NCBI RefSeq assembly: GCF_022829515.1
Contig: NZ_JAKSYL010000227.1
Coordinates: 84,239 to 148,238 of the forward strand
DNA length: 64,000 nucleotides
DNA from: Methylobacterium sp. J-048
Lineage (GTDB): Bacteria; Pseudomonadota; Alphaproteobacteria; Rhizobiales; Beijerinckiaceae
Direction of reading: 5' to 3'
Within the stretch, counting starts at the first letter, position 1. Each line of letters starts with the position of its first letter. The notes beneath the pieces were generated by a model that saw only the letters and a list, made by a program, of their open reading frames with translations, ran no database searches and was not told where the DNA came from. A program made the position numbers and the translations under genes. Of the stretch, positions 35,173 to 44,070 are shown in pieces.

Positions 35173-35254
35173 GGTTCGTCCCTCTCAAATGTCGTGGCGT
35201 GAGGTGCAAGCCGCCTCGCGAGGCAGCGGTCTCCCGCGCAAAGTCCCCAAAAAA

Positions 35255-35587
35255 TCATTCGCCCTTGACGATCTCGGTCATCGTCACCCCGAGCCGGTCC
35301 TCGACGAGGACGACCTCGCCGCGGGCGACCAGCCGGTTGTTGACGAACACGTCGATCGCCTCGCCGACCTTCCGGTCGAGTTCGAGCACGGCGCCGGGGG
35401 CGAGCCGGAGCAGGTCGCCGATCGGCATCCGGGAGGAGCCGAGCACCGCCGAGACCATCACGGGCACGTCGAACAGCTGCTCCAGGTCGGCGGCCGTCTT
35501 CGGGGTGGTGGGCGTGTCGCGGATCGAGCCCGCGGCGTAGTCGGGATCGGTGTCGCCGAGCTGGGGCAGGCTGAAATCGTCGGACAT
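35255..35587 (-). CDS. fliN: Flagellar motor switch protein FliN
   Basis: The 110-residue protein is a SpoA-type beta domain: LEQLFDVPVMVSAVLGSSRM, then LAPGAVLELDRKVGEAIDVF and NNRLVARGEVVLVEDRLGV. FliN builds the lower C-ring with FliM and FliG and binds FliH and CheY-P. AAGGAG directly before the ATG overlaps the stop of fliH, so the two are coupled. A T6 run follows its stop. Confidence 0.95.
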   Translation of the reverse strand: MSDDFSLPQLGDTDPDYAAGSIRDTPTTPKTAADLEQLFDVPVMVSAVLGSSRMPIGDLLRLAPGAVLELDRKVGEAIDVFVNNRLVARGEVVLVEDRLGVTMTEIVKGE

Positions 35588-35596
35588 CCGGACTCC

Positions 35597-36208
35597 TTAG
35601 GCGGTCGGGGGCAGGCCGAGGGCGTCGGCGACGGCGGCCTCGATGCGGGCGCGCTCGCGCACGATGCCGCCGTCGGCCCATTCGATGCGGGCGTCGCCCG
35701 CCTGCATGTCGGGGTCGCCCAGCACCACGAGGCGGCCCTCGTAGCCGCGCTCCCGGGCGAGCTTCTTCACCAGGGTTTCAGCGTCCTCGACGAGGCCGTC
35801 ATGCACGCGCACCACGAGATGGGGCACGCCGCGCAGGTGCTGGAGCGCCGTGCGGGCGGCCTCGCCGATGCTGGCCAGCGGGGCGGCGTCGAGGGCGTCG
35901 CCGGCGACTTTCCGGGCGATCAGCACCGCCACCTCGACCGCCTGCGCCTCGCGCTCGGCATCGTGCGCGTCGGCCCGGGCGAGGAGCGCCGCGGCGGCCT
36001 GGGCCAGGTGGCTCAGCGCTGCGGCAAGCCGGCCCTGGATCTGGGCCTCGGCCTGGATCAGGCCGTCCTGCACACCCCGGGCATGCGCCTCCACTTCCGC
36101 GCGGGCCGCCGCCTCGGCGGCGCGCTGGGCGGCCGGGCTCGGGCGCGGGCTGCGGAAGTCGGTCTCGAACAGGAACGGCTTGGTGGTCCGGGGCGACGCG
36201 GCGTTCAA
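35597..36208 (-). CDS. fliH: Flagellar assembly protein FliH
   Basis: The 203-residue protein has a helical, Ala/Glu-rich N-terminal half (AAQRAAEAAARAEVEAHARG) and a C-terminal domain ending in DARIEWADGGIVRERARIEA, typical of FliH/YscL. It inhibits FliI ATPase and links export substrates to FliN. The start is a TTG overlapping the TGA of fliG (TTGA), which points to translational re-initiation; no other in-frame start fits. Divergence is high, as usual for FliH. Confidence 0.88.
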   Translation of the reverse strand: MNAASPRTTKPFLFETDFRSPRPSPAAQRAAEAAARAEVEAHARGVQDGLIQAEAQIQGRLAAALSHLAQAAAALLARADAHDAEREAQAVEVAVLIARKVAGDALDAAPLASIGEAARTALQHLRGVPHLVVRVHDGLVEDAETLVKKLARERGYEGRLVVLGDPDMQAGDARIEWADGGIVRERARIEAAVADALGLPPTA

Positions 36209-37251
36209 TAGACCAGCTCCTCCTCGGCGCTGTTCTTGGCGATCATGATCTCGCCCTTCTCGGCGAGGTCCTTGGCGGTCTCGGTCATCTTCGCTTGCGC
36301 CTCATCGACCTCCTTGAGGCGGACGGGGCCGAGCGAGGCCATCTCGTCCGTGAGGTTCTTGGCGGCGCGGGTCGACATCTGCCGCATGAAGAAGGCCCGG
36401 GTGGGCTCGTTGGCGCCCTTGAGCGCCCGGCACAGGGTCGCGCCGTCGACCCTCTGCATCAGGGTCTGGACGCTGCCTGGATCGAGCTTGAGCAGGTCCT
36501 CGAAGGTGAACATCAGCTCGCGGATGCGCTTGGCCGAGCCGCGATTGGCCTGATCGAGGGCGGCGAGGAAGCGGCCCTCGGTCTGGCGGTCGAAGGCGTT
36601 GAACACGTCCGCCATCATCTCGTGGGCGTCGCGGCGCTGGGTCTGGGCGATGGTCGAGACGAACTCGACCCGCAGGGTCTCCTCGATGTGGCGCAGGGCC
36701 TCCTTCTGCACCGTCTCCATGCGCAGCATCCGGTTCAGCACGTCGATGGCGAATTCCTCGGGCAGGATGGTGAGCACCTTGGCGGCGTAGTCGGCGCGCA
36801 CCCGCGACAGCACCACCGCCACGGTCTGCGGGTACTCGTTGCGCAGGAACGAGGCGAGGATCTCGGGATCGACCTGGGCGATCGAGGCCCAGACGCGCTT
36901 GCCCGAGGCGCCCTTGATCTCGGCCATGATCAGGGAGACCTGATCGGATGGGAAGATCTTCAGGAGCAGCGCCTCGGTGCGCTCGAAGTTCGACGAGATG
37001 CCGCCGCTGTTGCTGAGCCGCGTCACGAACTCGATGATCAGCCGCTCGACTGTGGCGACCTCCAGCGTGCCGAGCTGGACCATCGCGTGGCTGACCTTCT
37101 TGACCTCGTCCTCCTCCAGCATCTGCCAGATCGGCGCGCCCTCGGCCTCGCCGAGCATCAGCAGCAGCGCGGCCGCGCGCTGCGGGCCGGGCATCGTCGC
37201 GAAGGCGTTGCCGCCCTCGGTCGCTAGGGAATTCGCCAGTCCTGCCGCCAT
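36205..37251 (-). CDS. fliG: Flagellar motor switch protein FliG
   Basis: The 348-residue protein shows the FliG N-terminal domain (PQRAAALLLMLGEAEGAPIW), the middle-domain EHPQ-like site written here as NEYPQTVAVVLSRV, and the C-terminal torque-generating helix with charged residues (RAAKNLTDEMASLGPVRLKE). It couples the FliF MS-ring to stator-driven rotation. It lies 25 bp downstream of fliF and overlaps fliH. Confidence 0.96.
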   Translation of the reverse strand: MAAGLANSLATEGGNAFATMPGPQRAAALLLMLGEAEGAPIWQMLEEDEVKKVSHAMVQLGTLEVATVERLIIEFVTRLSNSGGISSNFERTEALLLKIFPSDQVSLIMAEIKGASGKRVWASIAQVDPEILASFLRNEYPQTVAVVLSRVRADYAAKVLTILPEEFAIDVLNRMLRMETVQKEALRHIEETLRVEFVSTIAQTQRRDAHEMMADVFNAFDRQTEGRFLAALDQANRGSAKRIRELMFTFEDLLKLDPGSVQTLMQRVDGATLCRALKGANEPTRAFFMRQMSTRAAKNLTDEMASLGPVRLKEVDEAQAKMTETAKDLAEKGEIMIAKNSAEEELVY

Positions 37252-37276
37252 TGTCCGTCCCCCGATCCTCGACGCG

Positions 37277-38902
37277 CTACTCTTCCTGGATCCAGGTGCG
37301 CAGCACCTCGACGGTCTCGGCCGGGCTGGCCCGGACCATGTCGACGACGCGCTGCACGGTGTCGGCCTGGATCTGGCCGTTGATCTTGGCGAACTCCATC
37401 AGCCGGGTGGTCGGGTTGTCGCGCTCGATCATCGTGACCGTGGCTCCCGCAGCCGCCGCCGCGGCGGCCTCGGCGAGGGTCGCAGGCCCGGCCAAAGCCG
37501 GGGCGTCCGGCACCGGCGCCAGCACCTGCCGCACTAGCGGGCGCACCACCGTGAGAAGGACGATCAGGGTCAGCAGCGCCAGCACCGAGAGTTCGGCCAT
37601 GCGCAGTACGTCTTCCTTGGTCGGCGCGAGCAGCGACTGGATCAGGCTCGGCTCGCTGAATTGCGGCACGCTCGGCGCCTCGGCGAAGCGCAGGTTCACC
37701 ACCTCGATCTGGTCGCCGCGCGCCTTGTCGAACCCGACCGCGCTGCGGACCAGGGCGGTGATCCGCTCGATCTCGGCCGGCGGCCGGGGGCTGTAGGTCT
37801 GCTTGCCGTCCGGGGCGGTGGCGTAGACGCCGTCGAGCACCACGGCGACGGACAGGCGCTTGACCCGGCCGCCCTCGGCGACCTCGGTCTTGGTGACCCG
37901 GGAAATCTCGTAGTTCGAGGTCTCCTCGTTCTTGTTGGTCGCGTCCTTCGGTGCCGGCGGCTTGTCGCCGCCATTGGCGCCGGGCAGCTCGTTGCCGACC
38001 GTCACCTGCCCGTCGGCATTGCCGGAAATCGTCGATTCGGTCCGCGTCTGGGTGGAGCGCACGACCCGGCTTTCCGGGTCGTAGCTCTCGGAGCGGCTCT
38101 CGATCCGGTTCAGGTCGAGTTCGGCATTGACCTGGACCCGGGCGCGCCCCGGCCCGACGATGCCGGCGATGACATCCTCGATCTGGCCGCGCAGGCGCCG
38201 CTCCAGGCCGATCTGCCGGTCCTCGAAGGCACTCGCGGCGTTGGAATCGGCGTCCTTGGCGCCGTCGGCCAGCAGCCGGCCGCGCTCGTCGACGATCGAG
38301 ACCCGCTCGGGTTTCAGACCTTCGACGGCGGAGGCCGCGAGGTGCCGGATCGCCCGGACCTGGCCGGCATCGAGCTCGCCCATCAGCTTCAGCACGATGG
38401 CGGCGCTCGGGGTCTCCCGGTCGCGCTCGAACAGGCGACGCTCGGGCAGCACCAGATGGACCCGGGCCGCCTGGACCCGGCCGATCGCCCGGATCGACCG
38501 CGACAGCTCGCCCTCGAGGGCACGCAGGTGGTTCACGTTCTGCACGAAGTTGGTAGACGAGAACGCGTCGCCCTTGTCGAAGATCTCGTAGCCGACGCCG
38601 GCCTGGACCGGCAGGCCCTTGCCGGCCAGGTCCATCCGCAGCCGAGCGAGGTCGGCCCGGGGCGCCATGATGGTCTGGCCGGTATCGCCCTTCGATTCGT
38701 AGCGGATGCCGCGGCTGTCGAGCTCGCGGATCACGGCGGCCGAATCCTGCATCGACAGGTCGGAGAACAGCACGCCCATATCGGGGCGCGAGACCCGCAG
38801 AATGATGAAGGCGAAGAAGCCGATGAGGGTCAGCGTCACCGCCGCCATGGCGGCGATCCGGGCCGGTCCGAGCTTCGTGACGAGATCGAGGACCGGCTTC
38901 AC
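37277..38902 (-). CDS. fliF: Flagellar MS-ring protein FliF
   Basis: The 541-residue protein has TM1 (IAAMAAVTLTLIGFFAFIIL), YscJ-like ring-building domains (GVGYEIFDKGDAFSSTNFVQ), a large periplasmic loop and TM2 near 440 (VLALLTLIVLLTVVRPLV). The cytosolic tail TVEVLRTWIQEE binds FliG. It seeds the basal body. A CtrA-like site lies 73-87 bp upstream, as expected for an early (class II) flagellar gene in the Caulobacter-type hierarchy. Confidence 0.96.
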   Translation of the reverse strand: MKPVLDLVTKLGPARIAAMAAVTLTLIGFFAFIILRVSRPDMGVLFSDLSMQDSAAVIRELDSRGIRYESKGDTGQTIMAPRADLARLRMDLAGKGLPVQAGVGYEIFDKGDAFSSTNFVQNVNHLRALEGELSRSIRAIGRVQAARVHLVLPERRLFERDRETPSAAIVLKLMGELDAGQVRAIRHLAASAVEGLKPERVSIVDERGRLLADGAKDADSNAASAFEDRQIGLERRLRGQIEDVIAGIVGPGRARVQVNAELDLNRIESRSESYDPESRVVRSTQTRTESTISGNADGQVTVGNELPGANGGDKPPAPKDATNKNEETSNYEISRVTKTEVAEGGRVKRLSVAVVLDGVYATAPDGKQTYSPRPPAEIERITALVRSAVGFDKARGDQIEVVNLRFAEAPSVPQFSEPSLIQSLLAPTKEDVLRMAELSVLALLTLIVLLTVVRPLVRQVLAPVPDAPALAGPATLAEAAAAAAAGATVTMIERDNPTTRLMEFAKINGQIQADTVQRVVDMVRASPAETVEVLRTWIQEE

Positions 38903-38974
38903 GGGATGGTTCGCTGCACTCTAACGCTGGCGGGGCCACACGGCCCGCCCCGGCAGAATTTGCCCAGCTCGTGG

Positions 38975-38989
38975 TTAGCGAGGCGTTAA
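38975..38989. promoter_or_regulatory. CtrA-like site (TTAG-N7-TTAA) upstream of fliF
   Basis: Seven of eight bases match; it reads TTAA-N7-CTAA on the fliF strand, 73-87 bp before the ATG. The fliF operon is a known CtrA target in Caulobacter. Confidence 0.5.
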
Positions 38990-39117
38990 TGCGGAGCCTC
39001 GCATTCGCGTGAAGATGGGCCCGGAACGGAACGAAGCCGCATCCGGGTTGCGGAGGCGGCTTCGGCAGGCTGTTCGGGATCGGGCCAGGCAAGGCGCGAT
39101 CCCGGTTCCGGCGACAC

Positions 39118-39393
39118 TCAGTGCCGGTAGTGCTGGATCCGTGTCGTCCGCAGCCCGGCCAGGCCGTGCTGGTCGATGGAGAACTGCCAGCTCAGAAATT
39201 CCTCGGTGGTCAAGGTGTAGCGCTTGCACGCATCCTCGAGACTGAGAAGGCCACCGCGCACGGCGGCGACGACCTCTGCCTTGCGCCGGATCACCCAACG
39301 GCGGGTGCTCGGCGGCGGAAGATCCGCGATGGTGAGAGGAGAGCCGTCTGGCCCGATCACGTATTTGACTCTCGGGCGGCTGGGTTCGGTCAT
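39118..39393 (-). CDS. sciP: CtrA inhibitor SciP (DUF1153)
   Basis: The 91-residue protein contains the highly conserved SciP core: RVKYVIGPDGSPLTIADLPP, then RWVIRRKAEVVAAVRGGLLS and LTTEEFLSWQ. This helix-turn-helix protein binds DNA-bound CtrA and blocks recruitment of RNA polymerase. It thereby limits CtrA-driven transcription to part of the cell cycle and affects flagellar genes. The start at MTEPSRPRV gives the usual family length. A CtrA-like site lies 54-68 bp upstream, as in Caulobacter, where CtrA activates sciP. Confidence 0.93.
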   Translation of the reverse strand: MTEPSRPRVKYVIGPDGSPLTIADLPPPSTRRWVIRRKAEVVAAVRGGLLSLEDACKRYTLTTEEFLSWQFSIDQHGLAGLRTTRIQHYRH

Positions 39394-39446
39394 GATACGC
39401 TCTACACTCGACTGACCTGTCGAGCGTTGAAGGTACTTGCGTCCGC

Positions 39447-39461
39447 TTAAGAGATGTTGAA
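39447..39461. promoter_or_regulatory. CtrA-like site (TTAA-N7-TGAA) upstream of sciP
   Basis: Seven of eight bases match TTAA-N7-TTAA. It lies in the 91 bp gap between flgD and sciP. Confidence 0.4.
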
Positions 39462-39484
39462 GCGGATCACTCGGATATGATTCG

Positions 39485-40171
39485 TCAGGTGCCACTTGTG
39501 GACAACCCTATGCTTTGGACGCTGCTCAGCGGAACTTTCTGAGAGCCGATCATCAGGACCGGCGCCGTGCCGGTGAGATCGACCGAGTCCACCGTCCCGT
39601 TCAGGCTGGTGTCGACGGAGACGTTCGTTCCGGTCGCGTCCGAGGCCGAGACCTTGATCGAGTAGGTGCCGTCCGGCGCGGTCAGTCCCGCCGAGGTCTT
39701 GCCGTTCCAGCTATAGGTTTGGCTGCCGGCGGTCAGCGACGTGGTCTGTGTCGCCACGACGTTGCTGTTCGAATCAAGGATCGTCACCACCGCCTTGGAG
39801 GCCGCCCGGGCCGGCGTCAGCGTCCAGGAGGCCGAGCCCTTGGACAGCTGGGAGGTGCTGCCATCCGCCGTGATGCTCTTGCCGATATAGCTGGTCGCCG
39901 AAGCGGAACTCGCCGATTTCGACGCGGTCAGGATGCTGTCGAGGCGATCATTGGACTTGAGCTGCTGCTCGACGCCGGCGAACTGGACCAGCTGCTGCGT
40001 GAACTGGTTGGTGTCCATCGGGTCGAGCGGATTCTGGTTCTTGAGCTGCGTGGTGAGCAGCGTCAGGAACTGCGTGAAGTTGCCGGCGATCTCGGTGGCG
40101 TTGGCGCTCGAGGCGCTGCTGCTCGACGCTGTGGATGACGTGTTGGTAACGCTGGATATGCCGGAGGTCAT
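39485..40171 (-). CDS. flgD: Flagellar hook-cap protein FlgD
   Basis: The 228-residue protein starts with a Ser/Thr-rich export tail. The FlgD signature TQFLTLLTTQLKNQNPLDPM then TNQFTQQLVQFAGVEQQ follows at about 33-70. The C-terminal part holds a FLIG-like/Fn3 domain with TYSWNGKTSAGLTAPDGTY. FlgD is a temporary scaffold at the hook tip. It sits between fliK and sciP on the same strand. Confidence 0.93.
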   Translation of the reverse strand: MTSGISSVTNTSSTASSSSASSANATEIAGNFTQFLTLLTTQLKNQNPLDPMDTNQFTQQLVQFAGVEQQLKSNDRLDSILTASKSASSASATSYIGKSITADGSTSQLSKGSASWTLTPARAASKAVVTILDSNSNVVATQTTSLTAGSQTYSWNGKTSAGLTAPDGTYSIKVSASDATGTNVSVDTSLNGTVDSVDLTGTAPVLMIGSQKVPLSSVQSIGLSTSGT

Positions 40172-40261
40172 GCGGCTCGCTCCCGTGGCGCGTCGGGGCG
40201 GACAGCCGGGACGCGGGATGTTTCGATGTGGTCGCGCGATGCGGGTTCGGGGCGCATCGCG

Positions 40262-41860
40262 CTAGATTCTGATGTCGAGGCCGCCATAGCCGCGCAGCCA
40301 GCGCGTCGGCGCGGTCTCCTGGGGCGCGGCTTCGGCCCGATCCTGCATCCAGGCGCTCTGGCCGCCCCCGGGGGCATTGCGCTCGCCGCCGCTGCCGCCG
40401 CCCTGAGCGTTGCCGTCGCTGCGCAGCGACAGGTTGAGGCTGCCTCCCGACGGATCGAGCCCGGCCTGAGACAGGGCCTGCTGCAGCTGGCCGGCATCGC
40501 GCTGAAGCATGGCCAAAGTCTCGGGCCGCTCGACCACGAGGTGGGTCATCACCGTGCCGCGGGCCTTGTCGATCTCGAGCTTGACGTCGATCCGCCCGAG
40601 CTCGGCCGGATCGAGCCGGATCTGGAACTCGCTCGACCCGGCGAGCGAACGCAGGCCGATGGTCATCGGCACCTGGCCGATCGGCACCACCGGATCCGGC
40701 GGGGCTTGCGTCTGTGCCGGGGTGAGTGCGGCGGCCTGCGTCGCGCCGGTATGCGTCCCGGCCGCCTGCGGGGTGAGCGCGGCCGGGTCCGGGCCGCCCT
40801 GGGGCGGGGCGGGGGTGGCGGCCGGTGCTTGCAGGCCGGCGGCGGCGCCGTTGCCTTGGCCGGCATCCGCCAGGGCCGCCAAGAAATCCTGGCCGGCGGA
40901 GGCGCCCGAAGCCGCGACCGCTCCCGCAGGACCGGTCTCACCGGCCTTCACGGCCTCGACCGGGCTCGCACCCTGGCCCGAGACCGCAGATGCCGCGCCG
41001 GCTTTGGCTCCGGCGATGGCGAGGCCAGCCTTCGCGCCGATCGCATCTGCCGCGGCGCCCGCGGCCGCCGGGAGCGCGGTCCCCGAAGCCGCAATCCCGG
41101 AACCGGTGGTGCCGGAGCCGATCGATCCGGTCGCCCCGACCTCTCCACCCTCCCCATCGGCGGCGGCACGGACGGGGCCACCCTTGACGAGCTCGGCCAG
41201 CAGGGCCTGCAGCGTTCCGGGCAGGGCCGGGCTCGCGGCCTGCGATTCGGCCTGGGAGGCCGCCTCGCTCGGCGCTGCTTGGGCCGTCTCGGTCGCGGCC
41301 GGATCGGCGGCAGCCGTGTCGGTCCTGGCGGTCTCGGACGACGCCGCACCGGAGGCGGCATCCTGCGCGGGAGCACCCGCGGGGTCGGAGGCCGCCTGCG
41401 CATCGGCCTTCTGCGCGGCCCCGGCGGCGCTGGAGGGATCCGATGCTTTCGCCGATCCGCGCGCCTCTGTCCCGGCAGCGGACGTGGCTCTCCGATTGTC
41501 AGTGGACGGCGCGCTCTGTGCCTGCGCGCGGGGATCCGCCGGCCCGGCGGAGTTTGTCGGTCTGGTCTCCGTGCGGGCGGCGGCGCGCGCCTTGGCGGTC
41601 TCGGCCGCATCCCGCACACGATCCGAGGTCGTGCGCGCCGCATCGGCCTGGCTGCGCTGGGTCTCCGCGCGGTCGCGGGTCGCCGCCGCGTCGTCCCGGG
41701 CCCGGGCCTCACTCAGCGCCGCGCCGAAGCGATCCTGCGACGAGTCGCCTGCCCGGGCGGCGACGCCCGCCGCATCCCAGCCCGATCGCGTCGTGGATGA
41801 AGAACGGACGGATGGAATCCACCCGGTGACATCCAATCGATCCGCTGCACCGCTCGCCAT
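40262..41860 (-). CDS. fliK: Flagellar hook-length control protein FliK
   Basis: The 532-residue protein is Ala/Pro-rich and low in complexity for its first 400 residues, as expected for the ruler region. The C-terminal Flg_hook domain carries FQIRLDPAELGRIDVKLEID then LVVERPETLAMLQRDAGQLQ. FliK measures hook length and switches FlhB substrate specificity. GAGAGGAG lies about 9 bp before the ATG. It heads the leftward flagellar block and is followed after 90 bp by flgD. Confidence 0.9.
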   Translation of the reverse strand: MASGAADRLDVTGWIPSVRSSSTTRSGWDAAGVAARAGDSSQDRFGAALSEARARDDAAATRDRAETQRSQADAARTTSDRVRDAAETAKARAAARTETRPTNSAGPADPRAQAQSAPSTDNRRATSAAGTEARGSAKASDPSSAAGAAQKADAQAASDPAGAPAQDAASGAASSETARTDTAAADPAATETAQAAPSEAASQAESQAASPALPGTLQALLAELVKGGPVRAAADGEGGEVGATGSIGSGTTGSGIAASGTALPAAAGAAADAIGAKAGLAIAGAKAGAASAVSGQGASPVEAVKAGETGPAGAVAASGASAGQDFLAALADAGQGNGAAAGLQAPAATPAPPQGGPDPAALTPQAAGTHTGATQAAALTPAQTQAPPDPVVPIGQVPMTIGLRSLAGSSEFQIRLDPAELGRIDVKLEIDKARGTVMTHLVVERPETLAMLQRDAGQLQQALSQAGLDPSGGSLNLSLRSDGNAQGGGSGGERNAPGGGQSAWMQDRAEAAPQETAPTRWLRGYGGLDIRI

Positions 41861-42236
41861 GTCGTGGCTCCTCTCGATGGGAGTTGAGCAAGGGCCAGGC
41901 CATCGGTGTGGTTGAATAAATCACTGATATATAAGGTTTTTTATTGCGCCGATCGTCGGCGCGGGACTTCGTCCGAGTCCGAAGCTGCCGCGCGCCCGGC
42001 AGCATTTGCCGGGTGCAGTTCACTCGATTGCTGGGCAAGGGCAGGCCGGAGACACACCCGCGCCTTCCTCCCCCGCAGAGGGGGGAGGGAGGGCGCGTGT
42101 CATACCCGCACCCGGCACGCGCAAACCGACCCGTCGTTCCCCCGAAAAACCCCACCCTGGAAAGCCGGTCGGACTCCCGCTATAGACGGGCCGTGCAGCC
42201 GAGACGCCTTTCAGCCGGCGGCGGCGGACCCCTGCG
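41861..42236. other. 376 bp divergent region between fliK and mnmA with AT-rich core
   Basis: No gene is seen. An AT-rich patch near 41910-41950 (TTGAATAAATCACTGATATA and following) probably carries the fliK promoter. The palindromic repeat at 42061-42095 lies nearer mnmA. No TTAA-N7-TTAA-like site is present here. Confidence 0.45.
42061..42095. repeat. GC-rich palindromic repeat (copy 3)
   Basis: CTTCCTCCCCCGCAG followed by AGGGGGGAGGGA, flanked by CGCC and GGCG. Unlike most copies, it lies between divergent genes, about 141 bp upstream of mnmA. Confidence 0.65.
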
Positions 42237-43391
42237 ATGAACGCCCTCGACCTTACCAAGCCAGCCCACGAGACGCGCGTCGTCGTCGCTATGTCCGGCG
42301 GCGTCGATTCCTCCGTGGTCGCGGGGCTCCTGAAGCGGCAGGGCTTCGACGTGGTCGGCGTCACGCTCCAGCTTTACGACCACGGCGCGGCGACCCATCG
42401 CAAGGGCGCCTGCTGTGCCGGCCAGGACATCAACGACGCGCGCGCGGCCGCCGAGCATCTCGGCATCCCGCATTACGTCCTCGATTACGAGGACCGGTTC
42501 CGCGACGCCGTCATCGAGAAATTCGCCGAAAGCTACCTCGCCGGCGAGACGCCGATTCCCTGCGTCGAGTGCAATCGCACGGTGAAGTTCCGCGATCTGC
42601 TCGGGCTGGCCCGAGACCTGAACGCCGACGCCCTGGCCACCGGCCATTACGTGGCGAGCCGTGCCCTGCCCGAGGGCGGCCGGGCGCTGCACCGCGCCCT
42701 CGATCCGGCCCGGGACCAGAGCTATTTTCTGTACGCGACGACAGCCGAGCAGCTCGCCTACCTGCGCTTCCCCTTGGGCGAGATGTCCAAGACCGAGACC
42801 CGCGCGCTCGCCAAGGATCTCGGCCTGTCGCTCGCCGAGAAGCCGGACAGCCAGGACATCTGCTTCGTGCCGCAGGGCCGCTACAGCGACGTGATCGCCC
42901 GCCTGCGCCCGGACGCGGCCCGGCCCGGCGAGATCGTCGACCTGTCCGGCCACGTCCTCGGCCGGCATGAGGGCATCGTCCATTACACGGTCGGCCAGCG
43001 CCGGGGCCTCGGCGTGTCGGGCTCCGAGCCGCTCTACGTGGTGCGCCTGGAGCCGGACACCGCCCGAGTGGTGGTCGGCCCGCGGACCGCCCTGGCGACG
43101 ACCCGGATTCGCCTGTCGGACCTGAACTGGCTGGGCGAGGGGCTGGCCGCGTCGGTGCGCGACCTGCCCGTGGCGGTCCGCGTCCGCTCGACCCGGCCCC
43201 CCCGGCCGGCGACGCTGACCATCGGGCCGGACGGCACCGCCGAGGTGGTGCTGGCCGAGCCCGAGGACGGCGTGTCGCCGGGCCAGGCCTGTGCGATCTA
43301 CGGCGACGACGGCCCCCGAGCCCGGGTGCTCGGCGGCGGCACCATCCGCAGGGTCGATGCGTTGTCGGCCCGGCCCCGCGAAGCCGCCTGA
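42237..43391 (+). CDS. mnmA: tRNA-specific 2-thiouridylase MnmA
   Basis: The 384-residue enzyme installs the s2 group of U34 in tRNA-Lys, -Glu and -Gln. The PP-loop SGGVDSS is at 20-26. The catalytic cysteine motif TPIPCVECNRTVKF and the partner cysteine in PDSQDICFVPQG are intact. The C-terminal beta-barrel (YTVGQRRGLGVSG, later VSPGQACAIY) is complete. It is followed by a gene for a PmtA-type methyltransferase in the same direction after 25 bp. Confidence 0.96.
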   Translation: MNALDLTKPAHETRVVVAMSGGVDSSVVAGLLKRQGFDVVGVTLQLYDHGAATHRKGACCAGQDINDARAAAEHLGIPHYVLDYEDRFRDAVIEKFAESYLAGETPIPCVECNRTVKFRDLLGLARDLNADALATGHYVASRALPEGGRALHRALDPARDQSYFLYATTAEQLAYLRFPLGEMSKTETRALAKDLGLSLAEKPDSQDICFVPQGRYSDVIARLRPDAARPGEIVDLSGHVLGRHEGIVHYTVGQRRGLGVSGSEPLYVVRLEPDTARVVVGPRTALATTRIRLSDLNWLGEGLAASVRDLPVAVRVRSTRPPRPATLTIGPDGTAEVVLAEPEDGVSPGQACAIYGDDGPRARVLGGGTIRRVDALSARPREAA

Positions 43392-43416
43392 TCTCAATCT
43401 CTGGATAGTCTGAACG

Positions 43417-44070
43417 ATGCTGAGCGAGCCGCAGATGGCCGGGCCGAGCACGGCCCTGATGCGTAAGGCCTATGCCCGCTGGGCCCCCGTCTACGACGTG
43501 GTCTACGACAAGCTCACCGAGCCCGCGGCCCGCGCGGCGGTCGAGGCGGCGGCCGAGCACGGCCCGCGGATCCTGGAGGCCGGCGTCGGCACCGGGCTGG
43601 CGCTGGGCTACTACCCCAGGGCGAGCTTCGTCTGCGGGGTCGACCTCTCGGAGGACATGCTCAAGCGCGCCCGCGCCAAGGTAAAGCGCCGGAACCTGGC
43701 CCATGTGAAGGGCCTGCAGGTGATGGATGTCTGCCACCTCGGCTACGCCGATGCGAGCTTCGACGCCGTGGTGGCGCAGTTCCTGATCACCCTGGTGCCC
43801 GACCCCGAGGCTGCCATGTCGGAGTTCCTGCGGGTGGTCCGGCCGGGCGGCGGCATCGTGCTCGCCAACCATTTCGGCCAGAGCGACGGCCCGCTCGCCT
43901 GGGTCGAGGAGGTCGTGGCGCCGCTCTGCACCAAGATCGGCTGGTCGTCGGATTTCAAGGCGACCCGGATCGAGGCCTGGGCCCGGCGCAACGGCGTTGA
44001 GGTGCTGGGGCTGAAACCGACCTTCCCGGGCGGCTTCTTCAAGATCCTGCGGATGCGCAAAGCCGGGTGA
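43417..44070 (+). CDS. pmtA: PmtA-type phosphatidylethanolamine N-methyltransferase
   Basis: The 217-residue class I SAM methyltransferase has ARWAPVYDVVYDKLTEPAAR, the SAM motif ILEAGVGTGLALGYYP, then GVDLSEDMLKRARAKV and VRPGGGIVLANHFGQSDGPL. This order matches the soluble PmtA of Rhodobacter and Sinorhizobium, which makes phosphatidylcholine by three methylations of PE. A different small-molecule methyltransferase remains possible. GTG of the next gene overlaps its stop. Confidence 0.75.
   Translation: MLSEPQMAGPSTALMRKAYARWAPVYDVVYDKLTEPAARAAVEAAAEHGPRILEAGVGTGLALGYYPRASFVCGVDLSEDMLKRARAKVKRRNLAHVKGLQVMDVCHLGYADASFDAVVAQFLITLVPDPEAAMSEFLRVVRPGGGIVLANHFGQSDGPLAWVEEVVAPLCTKIGWSSDFKATRIEAWARRNGVEVLGLKPTFPGGFFKILRMRKAG

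Noticed and set aside
35190..35210. A TGGC...GTGCA sequence near flbD resembling a sigma-54 promoter
   Set aside because: The GG and GC dinucleotides are 10 rather than 12 bases apart, and it points the wrong way.
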